Shown piece by piece: positions 38,359 to 49,542 of a stretch of DNA of 64,000 nt. Under the pieces are notes generated by a model that saw only the letters and a program-made list of their open reading frames with translations, ran no database searches and was not told the origin of the DNA. The stretch is taken from NCBI RefSeq assembly GCF_025118155.1, contig NW_026251399.1, forward strand, positions 186,001 to 250,000, in the 5' to 3' direction. The position numbers and the translations under genes are program-made. Within the stretch, counting starts at the first letter, position 1; every line of letters begins with the position of its first letter. Source of the DNA: Cokeromyces recurvatus (lineage: Eukaryota; Mucoromycota; Mucoromycetes; Mucorales; Mucoraceae).

Positions 38359-38682
38359 ATGCTTCAGAACTATTATAACGACTATACCTTATTACAAGAA
38401 AAGAAGTCTTTATTACTAATAAATGATGATGGTCTATCTACAACAAGTACTCTATTTTCCGAGGAAGATGTACTGATAACAAGGTTATACAAACAAAACA
38501 ATAATACAGATCTATCGTCACCAGCACCGACAAAATATAATGAACTTTTCTCCAAATTCACTGATCGTTCAAAGTCTTTTTACAAATATTTTAAAGTCAA
38601 TTTGCAAACTATTTTACAAAGCAGAAGAGAGAGTAAAAGAGAAAAACGACCTCAAGATGGCAGGACAAATCCGATGGAATAA
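38359..38682 (+). CDS. Intronless 107-aa hypothetical protein
   Basis: One uninterrupted frame from ATG to TAA, preceded by a long CT-rich leader (38320-38352) like those before other genes in this window. The product is hydrophilic, with Tyr/Asn-rich ends and a basic C-terminus (SRRESKREKRPQ). No motif or family was recognised. Being short and intronless in an intron-rich genome, it could be chance; the leader and balanced composition are the only support. Confidence 0.45.
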   Translation: MLQNYYNDYTLLQEKKSLLLINDDGLSTTSTLFSEEDVLITRLYKQNNNTDLSSPAPTKYNELFSKFTDRSKSFYKYFKVNLQTILQSRRESKREKRPQDGRTNPME

Positions 38683-40807
38683 GAGAAATTTTTACATTGT
38701 TAATATAAGCATGCATACATATACATGAATAAAATAAGAAGAATATATGTGTACATATATGGGAAGGAAGAAGAGAAGGAATTCACATAATAATAATAAT
38801 AATAATAAAGGAAATCTATCTAATTATAAGATTTATTTGAATTAATAAGTTATGTCTTGATTGCTAAGATTTGTATATCTCATTAAGCAAAATTTTGCAT
38901 ATCTTGATACACATTATAGTATTAAAAAACAGTAATGTCCCATTAATGCTGTATGAGAAGATAATTTAAAGGCTAGAACGTTCCTGAAGAGCATAAGATA
39001 CACTTGTTTCTGTAAACGGAAATTTGTGTATGTATATACGCATGTATTTATTTATTTATATTTTGGGAAGAGAAGAGTTATGAGCACTTTGTAAGTATAT
39101 ATTTGTATATATACATGTATGTATGTATTAAATAAATAAAAAGCTTGTACGAATCTTATTTTGAAAATACAAATAAAGACTTTTTTTTTTTTTTTTTTTT
39201 TTTTGTCAATATTATAAAATTTGTAGTGTAGCCAATTTATATATAAATTACCTTATGTAAGAACTATTCGTTTCTGAATATTGAATGAATTTATTATTAT
39301 ATTGTTTCTATCTGGGTCAGATCAAGAAAATAGTAGACAGGAAAGAGAAAAAAAAAAGCCCCTTTTAAATAATAAGGATAAAAAAAGAAAAAAAAAATGA
39401 GAGAAGAATATTAAGGAGTAGATATTTGAAATATCAGCAGGGCAATTTAAGGAATTGATTTCTCTAGAACATAGTATAGGTAAAGCTAAGTCTTTAATAT
39501 GTTGTAAATAGTCCAGTTCATGTAGTATGATGTCGATTATTGGTCATTTGAGAAACCGAGTTAAAGAAGTAGTAGGGAGTGAGGGTTTTTTTTTCCATAT
39601 TAAAGTTAACCGAGACAACAAAAAAGAAAAATAATAATAATAGTAACATTTAGACCACTGAAAAAAAAAAAACCGAATACAATAATATACGTGATTATAG
39701 TTGTTATGAAGAGAAGAACATTCTTTTAAAATCACTACTATGCAATATTTGACCTCTTCGAAGAGATAGAAATCTTTAAATAGATATTTTGCTGATAAAA
39801 ATCTTCCGTCTTTGACGACCATGTGTTCGTTGGTATAGCAACCGATAAAAGATGATCACACTTATTAATTGCTGTTAGTAACCAAATGATTACTACCGGC
39901 TTTTTCCCTTTTTTTTTAATGGTTAAATAAACTATAATCTACAACGTGTCAAAGTCTCTCAATTTTAATACTATTTAATTTGGGGAAAACCTAAGAATGA
40001 ATTATCTAATCTACATATTTCTATTTCTTTTTTCTTTTGTAAATCTTATAATTTTAATGAATCTTACATAATATTTTGAAAATCAATTGCCTTATTTAAT
40101 CATGTTTATATCATGTAATTAATAAGAAGATTCGATTAAAGAAAAAAAATATTCAACTGTTCAATGTTTGTAGATTCTATTAATAGCTTAACATTGAATA
40201 TTTGATTACTATAATTGTTAGCATTTGTTCACATAAATAAATAAAGAGACTCATACATGATAAATATAAAACTCTTTATGGTCATTTATAGACGAAAGAC
40301 TTTATAGCAAATAAAAAAAAAGGAGAGAGTGTGAAATTAATGCTATTCTTAAATCTCCTTCCACTAAAGTATCTCAAGTTAGCAAGCATTTAACATGTAT
40401 TCCTTATCTTTTTAATTATTGAAACGACCATCTAGAATCTTTTAGTTTCATTATTTTATATAACAGCATTACAGGCTCTGAAGGTAAAAGCATATTAAAA
40501 GACCAAAAAATAAAAAATATATACATTTATACATATATAAAAGCTCGGATATAGAGATGGATAGTAATAATGCTAACATTATAATTACATTAATACACGG
40601 TGTGAAATGCCCAAAGATGAATAGAGGTTAAAAGAAGTTATATTTAAATATATGTGTATGTACTGAAAAAATAAAAAATAAAAAAGCTTCGTAATTCTTA
40701 TTTATTAGAAGCGAGGTTAGCATTAGCATTTATCCTCGTTTGTAAAAGCTGTAATGATCAAAGATGCTCGCTATAAATAAAATGTCAAAATCATTTTTTA
40801 TTGGTTG

Positions 40808-40863
<56 letters not shown>

Positions 40864-40942
40864 TCTTGGATTTAGGTTAAAAATAATATGCAGATTTGCT
40901 TCTTTTTTTTTTTTTAAAAAAAACAAAAAAATTAATAATATT
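38683..40942. other. 2.3-kb AT-rich intergenic region
   Basis: Between the small ORF and the LIM gene. It contains AAT repeats (38788-38808), a T run of about 24-26 nt at 39179-39204, several TATA-type tracts and a T54 homopolymer at 40809-40862 just upstream of the LIM gene. No coding, tRNA or transposon signal was recognised on either strand. Confidence 0.45.
40809..40862. repeat. T54 homopolymer
   Basis: Uninterrupted run of 54 T about 80 bp upstream of the LIM-domain gene start, so within or next to its promoter. Poly(dA:dT) of this length excludes nucleosomes. Confidence 0.95.
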
Positions 40943-42540
40943 ATGTCATACATGACAAAAGATCAACTTGGTAAATTATGTTGGGTAATCTTTATTTTGT
41001 AAATTAACAATCCTAAATGATAGAGAGCTATCTTAAAGGTTTACCTTCAAGCAAAACAAGACCGAAATTAACAACCGAATACAGCCAAGCTAAAAATGAT
41101 CTCATTCTTCCCATGAAAGACTTATCCATTGAAGAAGGTCAAACAATCCAAGATAAAATAAAGCGTCTTCAATCTGCTTCAGGGACTCTCATAGATACAC
41201 TTCCCCAAACGCCAAAGCCTCATTCCGACTCAAAGCAATCCAAGCATATAGATCCTTTTGAAGCTACTTTATATTCAAGACCATCTTTTTCTCATCAGAA
41301 ACAGGCTTATCCAATGCCTTCCTCATCACAAAAGCAGTCATCACCCATAACTCCTACTCCATTGTCGTCTACATCTTCTGCTATACCTACCGATTCTCAC
41401 CCACCAAAACTCGAGCAAGATAAAGTACGCACATTAAATCCTATTTATGCAGGATTAGATTGTCCTGCTTGTCATAAACCGATTGAAGGATCTGTTGTAT
41501 CTGCCATGAACGCAATTTGGCATGCGGGTTGCTTTAAATGTCATACCTGCCAGAAAACTTTAGAAAATGAACAATATTTTGAAAAAGATGGGAAGCCTTA
41601 TTGTAGTAGAGATTATCGAGATTCATTTAGTTTACGTTGTGACTATTGCCATGAGCCTATTATTCAGGTATAGCATATTATTTTCCTTAAATATATATAT
41701 ATATATATATATACATATATACATAAATACATAGAAAACTAAGCAAATAGTCTACTAGAAATCAATTAGCGCCCTAGGCAAGCATTATCATGAAGGACAT
41801 TTTTGTTGTACATTATGTAAAAAGCCATTTGGTAATAATAATTCGTTCTTATTACATGAAGAAAAGCCTTATTGTCAGGAGGATTATTTGAAAGTATGCG
41901 GTAAGAAATGTGGAGGATGTGGAGAATATATTTTAGGTGAATATGTGAATGCCTTAGATCAAAGTTGGCACAAGCATTGTTTTACTTGTGCAGTAACGTA
42001 TCCATACTATTTTGTCTCAAGCCATGGTCTAATACGGATTTATTAGGATTGTAAAAAACCATTTAGAAATGGTACATTTTTAGTACATAAAAATAGGCCT
42101 TATTGTGAAGAACATTACCATCATCATCAACAACAACAGCAGCAGCAGCAACAACAACAACAACAACAACAACAAAAGAAAATACCTCCACCTATTCTTA
42201 AACCAAAGCCTATTATTCAACAAAAGAAAAGCACTACCACTAATGAAACAAGGCTGAATAATGACGTTAAGAGAAATGTGAAAATCTGTCATTATTGTCA
42301 TGATATCATTAAAGAGGCATCTGCTAGTGCGCTTGGCCAAGACTATCATATTCATCACTTTCAATGTTCTCGATGTAATAGACTGTTGTCTTCTCGAGTT
42401 CCAGGTAATTACAAGAATATATACACAATTTAGCATTTTATTTTATTTAATTGTCTTTATTAGGCATGTGGCAAGGCGATGAACACGGCGAACTAATCTG
42501 CAAAATGTGTGCTTTTAATGAAAAAAAAAACCAGCATTAA
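40943..42540 (+). CDS. Four-LIM-domain protein, paxillin-like
   Basis: Zinc-binding scaffold, by family linked to actin and cell-polarity sites. Five exons (40943-40970, 41024-41667, 41759-41992, 42047-42404, 42464-42540) give 446 aa. A 28 nt first exon supplies MSYMTKDQL. Residues 1-150 are Ser/Pro-rich and unstructured. Four LIM domains follow, starting at CPACHKP, CDYCHEP, CGGCGEY and CHYCHDI. LIM2 and LIM4 use His where Cys is commoner in the central zinc pair (HEGH, HIHH), which still permits zinc binding. A His/Gln run (about three His then 16 Gln) separates LIM3 and LIM4. Fungal paxillin (Pxl1) has a similar Ser-rich head plus C-terminal LIMs, so this is the best comparison, but four LIMs also fits other scaffolds. 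Confidence 0.88.
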
Positions 42541-42649
42541 TTAGGCATATAATTTATGACTTTATTATAATCCTTTAAATATAAATATATACATAAAAAT
42601 ATAATAAGGACACTTTCTCTCTTTCTCTCTACCATTATTATACACTAAA

Positions 42650-44884
42650 TTATTGAAATTCTGGCTTTAATTCAAGTGTACGTGTATTAGGATCCGAGGA
42701 TCTATTACTCTTGGCTACCTTTCTTAATAAGGTAGTAATAATATCACGATTACGGGGATCTTTCTTGATACGTTTTCTAAAGCTCATAAGGAATTCTTTA
42801 GTCGTCATAATCTTACCACGTAAAGTATTAATCACTTCTTGTTCAGTAATAAGCCCAGCCTCATCTGATGAAGTTGTTGATGTCGTGGTCTTTTTATGCT
42901 TGTTACTATCTGTCATAGATCCACCTGATATTTCTTCCATTTTACGTTTCTTATTAATATCTTTATGAGGTGATGAGGGACTAGCTAAAGAAGGAGATCT
43001 AGGACGCATCTGTGAAGTTGTATTGACAGGCGAAGAAGGTCTGTTAGGAGAAATAGATCCTTCCTTTTTGATTTGGAATGATGGCGATCCTGGGCGACTA
43101 ATAGGCTTTGATAATTCTTCCTTTTTAATTTTAGTCATCTTTTTTGGTATGTTGGGTTTAACTGTTGCTGTAGCCTTCTTCTTTGGTGGCATCATATTAT
43201 TTTTTTTTTCTTTTTCATTCTCTTCATTTTGCTCCTCATCGTTTTGATCTGATTCAACTTCATCGGCCTATGTACGTAGATTAAGTATAATCAAAGTAAA
43301 ATATGAATATATAAATAAAAATAACTTACACTAGAAGCATATGGATCTTCATCATCATCACTTTCATAAGCACGATTCTTTTCAAGATCACGAACTAATT
43401 TACGTAATTGCTAAATAATTCTTAAATGTTAGTCATCTATAATTTATAAACGTAATTAGACAGGTTCATACCTTGCCTTCAGATGTTAACTTATTATTGT
43501 CTTCAAATTCATCAACATCATCCTGTTGTCCACCTGTAATTGAATAGTCCTTAATTTCTTTCTTGATACGATCCTATATACCAAGCATACATAAAATAAA
43601 TACACGAGCGAATAATAAGAAAAGGTGGATTTACTTTACCTTGCTATCTCTAACATCTTCATCTTCTAATTCATGCTCTCCAGTACCCTCTTCATCATCT
43701 TGGAATACATCATCAAAGTCAAGATCGTCCATATCAGAATCTTGTCTACCACCTTCATCGTCTGAACCGCCTCTACTATAATAATACGTAAGTATATTAT
43801 ATGTATGTATGTATATATTCTCTTACTTATTATCACCCGTATCAACAATTTTGAACTTCCTTGAAGGATTGGCATCAGCTTCAGAATTAGAATTCTCACT
43901 TTCACGCTTTAACATCATCCATCTACCATTTTCACGTTTTTGTTGCTTCTTTAACTGTATACAAAACGATGATTAAATAATTCAAAAGTTATACACTAGT
44001 ATAAATAAATAAACAAACCTGCTCTTCAGCCTCTTCTAGTGATAAGGTCTTAAAGTTACGTTTTGGTTGAAACTTATACCATTTATCAACAGGGACTACT
44101 TTGAAACCACTTTCCTATAAATTGTATCCAGTATGTGTATTTTTTTTTAAATAATTTCTAATAAGCATTTAAAGATAATATTTACAGTCAAGACAAAGAA
44201 TACGTAAGCTGAACGTTGGCCACCTTCATAGGTTCCAGTAAAACTATTTTGACCGTCATAATCCTCTAGTATCCAAGGTCTATGTTCTTGTTCTTTAATC
44301 TCTCTTGTATCCTCCTTTGCCAGATAAATTTGTTTAGTTCTCTTTTTAAATAACATTTGCTTGTTTCGAGTAGCACCCCCCAAGGGAGCAATTAAAGAAG
44401 TATCTGCACCCGTCTTGGGGCCATGATGAGTAGGTGTTGGAACTTCATTTAATTCTTCTGTTTGAGTTGGCAAATTACCAGCCATAATAGCAGCAGCATT
44501 AGCAGCAGCAGCAGCAGCTTTAGCAGCTTTAGCAGCGTTTTGTGCATTCAAATTTTGAATGTATTGACGATAGGGAACAAAATTAGTTTCTTTACGATGT
44601 AATTTGACGGGTCGTGCAAAGTTTTTTGGATCGATTGCTTTATTGGTTTTGAAATCCATCAAGTGATGTTGTCCTCGTTTTGCAACTGACATGAGATGAA
44701 ACTCATTAAATGTAATATCAGCTGCTTGTTGCTGTTGTTGTTGTTGCTGTTGTTGTTGAAATTGTCGCTGTTGAAGCACACGCTGTGGAACAACGCCTGG
44801 ACGTAAGGGAGCACCTACACGACGAGGAACAGGGGTTCGTGCTTTCCCTTTATCCAAACGTGAAGTGTTATAGATGCTAGACAT
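42650..44884 (-). CDS. TFG1: TFIIF alpha subunit (RAP74/Tfg1)
   Basis: General RNA polymerase II initiation and elongation factor. Seven exons (44884-44186, 44114-44019, 43954-43827, 43775-43640, 43573-43472, 43410-43330, 43267-42650) encode 619 aa. The N-terminal dimerisation region includes FNEFHLMSVAKRGQHHLMDF, preceded by a Gln run of about eleven and followed by an Ala-rich stretch. RPWILEDYDGQNSFTGTYEGG is a clear RAP74 signature. The middle is highly charged with Glu/Asp and Lys/Ser. The C-terminal winged helix (about 560-610, EQEVINTLRGKIMTTKEFL) contacts FCP1 and TFIIB in the family. Identification is secure. Confidence 0.95.
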
Positions 44885-45007
44885 GATTATTATAAGTTTA
44901 TTATAGAATAAAATAAAGAATAAAAAGAGAAAAAAAAAATTATAAATTTGTATATTTTGACCAATTATAGTTTCTTTTCTAAAATAATAATGATAATAAG
45001 AATAATT

Positions 45008-45047
<40 letters not shown>

Positions 45048-45434
45048 GTGACGTACATGACACACTTTCATTTACTTTCCTGTTAAATATGTAGAAAGAG
45101 TGTAAATCTATTTTTTTTTTTATTAAATTAACAGTAGAATAAATAGATTCTCTCAACATTACTCATTCCCCCCCTTTCTCTCCCATTGAAAATTAGTAGA
45201 ATATACCCATTACAAAAACCAAGACAAGTATATTTTTTTCATTGATTCCAATGATATAATATAAACTATACAAAAATATGATAATAAAAAGAAAAATAGC
45301 TAGAATAGTTGTCGTATTCCTTTATTTTCTTTACTTTATTTTTTTACAAGTTAATTTACTATAGTCATTAAACAGAAAGAGGATAAATTAGTTTAATTAA
45401 ACTGTATACATTTTCTTTTTTTTTGAATTCAATC
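44885..45434. promoter_or_regulatory. TFIIF-alpha promoter region
   Basis: 550 bp between two minus-strand genes, with an A38 run at 45009-45046. This is upstream of TFIIF-alpha and downstream of the ribosomal protein gene. No other feature was seen. Confidence 0.45.
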
Positions 45435-45984
45435 TTATTTTACCTGCTTCATAGCTTCCTTCTTTCCCTTACGTTCAAGAATGGCAAGACGAGACTTATC
45501 CAACTTGAGCTTGGTAACAACAACCTTGGAGGCAGAGATACCAATGGGAGCAGTGGCACCGTTAACCTTTTCACGGGCAACACGATCAATGTGAATGACC
45601 CACTTCTTACGGTAGACTTGAGTGATCTTACCCTCACGGCCCTTGTAGGTACCACGGACAACCATAACTTCATCATCCTTACGAACAGGGATGGAACGAA
45701 CGTTGTACTTTTCGCGAAGTTCCTTGGACAAAGGAGCACTCATGATCTTACGACGAACATCAGAGGGAGCAGTGAAATGAGCCTTTCTGCTCTTTCTACG
45801 GGAGGAGCTAACATCTAAGCAGAAATTAAGGTTAACATCCAAGTAGCTTTAAGGAAAAAAAAAGTTTGTTTTTTTTAAAAAAAAATGAGATGGCATATTG
45901 TTATAGATAATGTGTATATGTATATGTCTTTCTGTATATGTGTGCGTGCGAGTGCGAGTGCGTGTGTACATGTGTACGTGTGTG

Positions 45985-46018
<34 letters not shown>

Positions 46019-46278
46019 TGTATGTGTGTGTATGTGTGTATGTGTGTGTGTGTATGTCTGCGTATACACATATATATATAGACTCTAAAGGGTCAAAACT
46101 GTATTGACATAATGCTTGACATTGTTCAATTGACATGCAGTGTATTTTATATGCACACATATATAATAATTCAATTGTGTTGACTGTTCGTTGAATCTTC
46201 TTTTAATATCCATCTCATTTTTAAAACAAACATAAATCTATTGATTGATGAATCCATCTTACCAGCAGAGAACTTCAT
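45435..46278 (-). CDS. RPL26: 60S ribosomal protein uL24 (RPL26)
   Basis: Component of the large ribosomal subunit near the polypeptide exit tunnel. Two exons, 46278-46263 and 45814-45435, encode 131 aa. The first exon supplies only MKFSA plus one base, a common layout in ribosomal protein genes. Residues continue [14 protein letters not shown]. The KOW motif is [21 protein letters not shown]. The chain ends with a Lys-rich tail. The 448 nt intron is long for this window and holds a TG/TATG microsatellite. GC-richer third positions than the neighbours fit a highly expressed gene. Identification is secure. Confidence 0.97.
45905..46080. repeat. TG/TATG microsatellite in the RPL26 intron
   Basis: Alternating purine-pyrimidine tract on the plus strand made of TG, TATG and GTGCG units, ending in a TA repeat. 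It gives open frames in several phases (Tyr-Val-Cys or Thr-His repeats) that are artefacts. Such tracts can adopt Z-DNA and vary in length between strains. Confidence 0.85.
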
Positions 46279-47004
46279 CTTTCTTGTATAACGTAGGATG
46301 GAAAATAAAAAGGGAAGATCTTAAAGGATTGCTTTGATATTGTTCAAACCTAAGCACCCCCACGCCTCTGTCTTCTCTGTCTGGCCAAACTCTCAAACGC
46401 ACACGTAAATTCATCATTTTGAATCAGGAAACATTTTTCCGGTCCGGATAATTTTAGTTATTTCTCGGACTTTTTTTTTTTTTTTTTTTTTTCAGGAAAA
46501 AAAAAGTACACATATAATGTAGTGGTAGTAGACAACAACAATAATAATGATAGAAAACTATAATCAAAAAAGACACATCATTCTATTATCAATTCTTATT
46601 TATGATTGCGTATTAAATATAGCATTTCATTACGTCATTTTAAAAGTCTAATTCACTACTTGTTATATTAATACTACAAAAGGTCTTGATGGGAATAAAG
46701 ATATTATGATACTTTGACATAATTCAATTCAAAGAAATGTTTATGAGCTGTAATAAGAAGAGTTGACCTTTCTAGTTATTAATACAACCTTTTAAAATAA
46801 AGAGTTGAAATAATAGTGTCATGAATAACACATTATAGCCCCCTTTTCATCTAGTGAAAGGGTGTCAAGATAACTACAGGTAATAGAATTACTATTATTC
46901 CTAGAAATAACATCTAGATCTAAGGGAATTCATTGAATTTATTACAGCAGTCGTCTTTTAAACAACGTTTGATTTTCTTCTCTGCCAGATTCTTACTGAG
47001 ATTG

Positions 47005-47038
<34 letters not shown>

Positions 47039-47119
47039 TTCAAAAGCTTATAATTTTTTTTTTTTTTTAAAAAACATTTAATTCTTTTCTCTCTCTCTCT
47101 CTCTTTTACTATATATATT
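46279..47119. promoter_or_regulatory. Divergent promoter region, RPL26 / TFIIS
   Basis: 841 bp between two divergent start codons. It has T24 (46471-46494) and T31 (47007-47037) runs and a CT repeat just before the TFIIS ATG (47091-47105). A GC-richer patch at 46330-46445 lies just upstream of the ribosomal gene and may hold its core control elements. No coding signal was seen. Confidence 0.45.
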
Positions 47120-48295
47120 ATGAGTACAGAACAAGAACTTCTTAAAGCCAAAAGCTCAATCCAATCAGCTTTAGAAAAAGATAATGTTCAAGTAAATACT
47201 GAACAGTTTTTTTTTTTATTTTTATTTTATTTTTTTTTTTTAAAAAATTCTTTTGTTTTATGTATTCATGTTCATTCTATATAGACTTGCTTAGATATTT
47301 TGGAATCTTTACAAAAAATTAAAGTGACAGGCGAAGTGTTAAAAGTAAAAAAATAAAAAAATAAATAAATAAATATATACAAATATCTATGTTTATTTAT
47401 TTAGTTTAGAATGTATAAATTTACACAAAATTCACATTAATAGAAAACGGATATTGGCAAAATTGTTGGCAAATTAAGATCACATAAAGATACAAAGCTA
47501 TCTATTAAAGCAAAATCAGTTGTTAAGAAATGGAAAGAAGACGTGCTTCGTAATTCAACTAATAATAATACCACTAGTTCTGCTATTAATACACCAACTA
47601 TAACACCACCTACTTCTAAAAAGATTTCACCTTCTTCATCTCAAGCTTCTTCACCAAAGACACCTTCAATCGAAGGTCCACCTCGTACTATGAAATCAGA
47701 TGAAGTCACTTTTCATTCAACAGGAAATGGTCCTCGTGATAAAACAATTGAGCTTATCTATAACTCTATTGCCTTTGGATGTGGAGCAGGTAAGTAAATA
47801 GAATAGAATAGAATAGAAATCAGTAAAGGTTGGGAACTCATCATCTTCTTCTTCTTTTTTTTTTCTTTAGATTCAGATTTATTAATAAAGCGAGCATTAG
47901 CTATCGAAAAGACACTCTATTTAGAATACAATGATGTCAATCAAAACTATAAGAACAAGGTACGATCACTTGCTCTTAATCTTAAGAATAAGAATAATCC
48001 AGGATTACGTGAAAGTGTTGTGAGTGGTGAATTATCAGTTAGTAAACTATGCAAGATGGGGGTAGAAGAAATGGCATCTGAAGAGGCACAAGCACGTGAT
48101 CGTAAATTAGCTGAAGAAGCCCTCTTTAAGGCAAGAGGTGCTGGATCTGCTCAAGCAGAGACTGATATGTTCAAATGTGGTAAATGTGGCGGTAGAAAAT
48201 GTACCTATTTCCAAATGCAAACTCGAAGTGCAGATGAACCTATGACTACCTTTGTTACTTGTGTTGGTTGCGGTAATCATTGGAAGTTCTGTTAA
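47120..48295 (+). CDS. DST1: Transcription elongation factor TFIIS
   Basis: Rescues backtracked RNA polymerase II by stimulating transcript cleavage. Four exons (47120-47191, 47285-47344, 47444-47789, 47871-48295) encode 300 aa. Domain I (LW fold, about 1-80) has the KIVGKLRSHKD segment. A Ser/Thr/Pro linker follows. Domain II (about 120-240) binds the polymerase (NPGLRESVVSGELSVSKLC). The C-terminal zinc ribbon has CGKCGG and CVGCGNHWKFC, with the RSADEP loop carrying the Asp-Glu pair that reaches the polymerase active site. Identification is secure. Confidence 0.97.
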
Positions 48296-48392
48296 ATTAC
48301 ATTATTACATATACAAAAATAGAGAAGAAAGCATTAAAATAAACATATAAACTTTTTTTTTTTTTTTTTTTGTTCATAGAGCATAAAGATGT

Positions 48393-49153
48393 TTAAATAT
48401 GTGTGTTGTCTTTATTATTAGTATTATTATTATTATTGTTATTTATTTGTTGTTGTTGTTGTTGTTGTTGCTCTTGGTTATTCTTTAATGCTGCAATCTC
48501 AGCAGCAGCTTAAAAAAAAAAAAATTGTTAATACAAATTGAAAACATTCATTTTACATATGACATACTTAAAAAACGTCCATCAGGTCCTCGAGGTCTCG
48601 ACATGGCATGTCTGTGACGACTTTCATGAAGATAAGGTTTTCTATTTCTTGCAATTTTATATTGTTCTTCTAATTTAAAACGCGCCATTCTACGTTTTAA
48701 AATACGATGATACTGTTTTGCATTTACATAAACGGGTTCTTCTTCAGTAGTAGTGGTTGTATTCCCTACAATAGAATGAGATTGTTGTTGTGGAACATGT
48801 AATGAAGGTGTTAGTTGTTGTTGTTGTTGTGTATGATTATTATGAAGTGAATGCATAACTTGTGCTATAGCTGCTGTCACTGCATCTTGTGGGCTAATCT
48901 TCATTTTTTTTTTTAAAAAAAAAAAATAAAAAAAGGATTAATCATTATTAATAAAGCGTTATCTACATGTGTATAAAAAACAACATGCACTTACTTGCTG
49001 TCCTATGTGTTTATCATTGTCGACTGTTGGAGATATAGTAGAAGTAGTAGTGTTTGTTGTTCTTGTTGTTGGTGTAGGGGAAGATGTAGATGTAGTCTAT
49101 TGGTCAATGTTAGTTTTGTCTTTGATATAAGAAACTTGTTTATGATTTACCAT
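48393..49153 (-). CDS. HAP2: CCAAT-binding factor subunit NF-YA (Hap2)
   Basis: Sequence-specific subunit of the CCAAT-binding complex. The best model has four exons: a start codon alone at 49153-49151, then 49096-48995, 48898-48568 and 48508-48393, giving 183 aa. The conserved domain has the subunit-association helix ([19 protein letters not shown]) and the DNA-contacting part ([22 protein letters not shown]). The N-terminus is Thr/Ser-rich with a short Gln run. The last exon adds TAAEIAALK then Gln and Asn runs. A shorter alternative would start at the ATG at 48904, but that lies in an A-rich stretch at the exon edge. The domain call is certain; the first two exons are a good inference. Confidence 0.92.
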
Positions 49154-49223
49154 TTTGTATTAATTTATTTATACAAGATTCATATAAAATGAATACATGT
49201 ATTTAAAACAATATATCTATTTG

Positions 49224-49258
<35 letters not shown>

Positions 49259-49542
49259 ACCGCAACAACAACAACAGTGACAAAAAAAAAAAAAAAAAAA
49301 AAAAAAAAATGCAGACACACACAAAATTTTTATTTTTATGTCAGCTTCTTGTTACATTCATGTCAAGAGTATAAAAAATAAAATCTTTTGTATTATAAAT
49401 AATTTAATTCTAAAATACGCATATATTTTACAAAACGAATAAATAACTATTGTCTTTTTTATTTATTTATTTATTAAAAGAATAAATTATAAAGAGGGTA
49501 ATAAAGATGTTCTAAATGTTATTTTTTTTTTTTTTTTTTTGC
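49154..49542. other. Spacer with two A runs
   Basis: 389 bp with A33 (49224-49256) and A28 (49282-49309) runs and otherwise AT-rich sequence. It lies upstream of NF-YA and at the 3' end of the next gene. Nothing coding was seen. Confidence 0.5.

Noticed and set aside
45849..46160. Overlapping frames rich in Thr-His or Cys-Val-Tyr
   Set aside because: All are readings of the TG/TATG microsatellite in the RPL26 intron.
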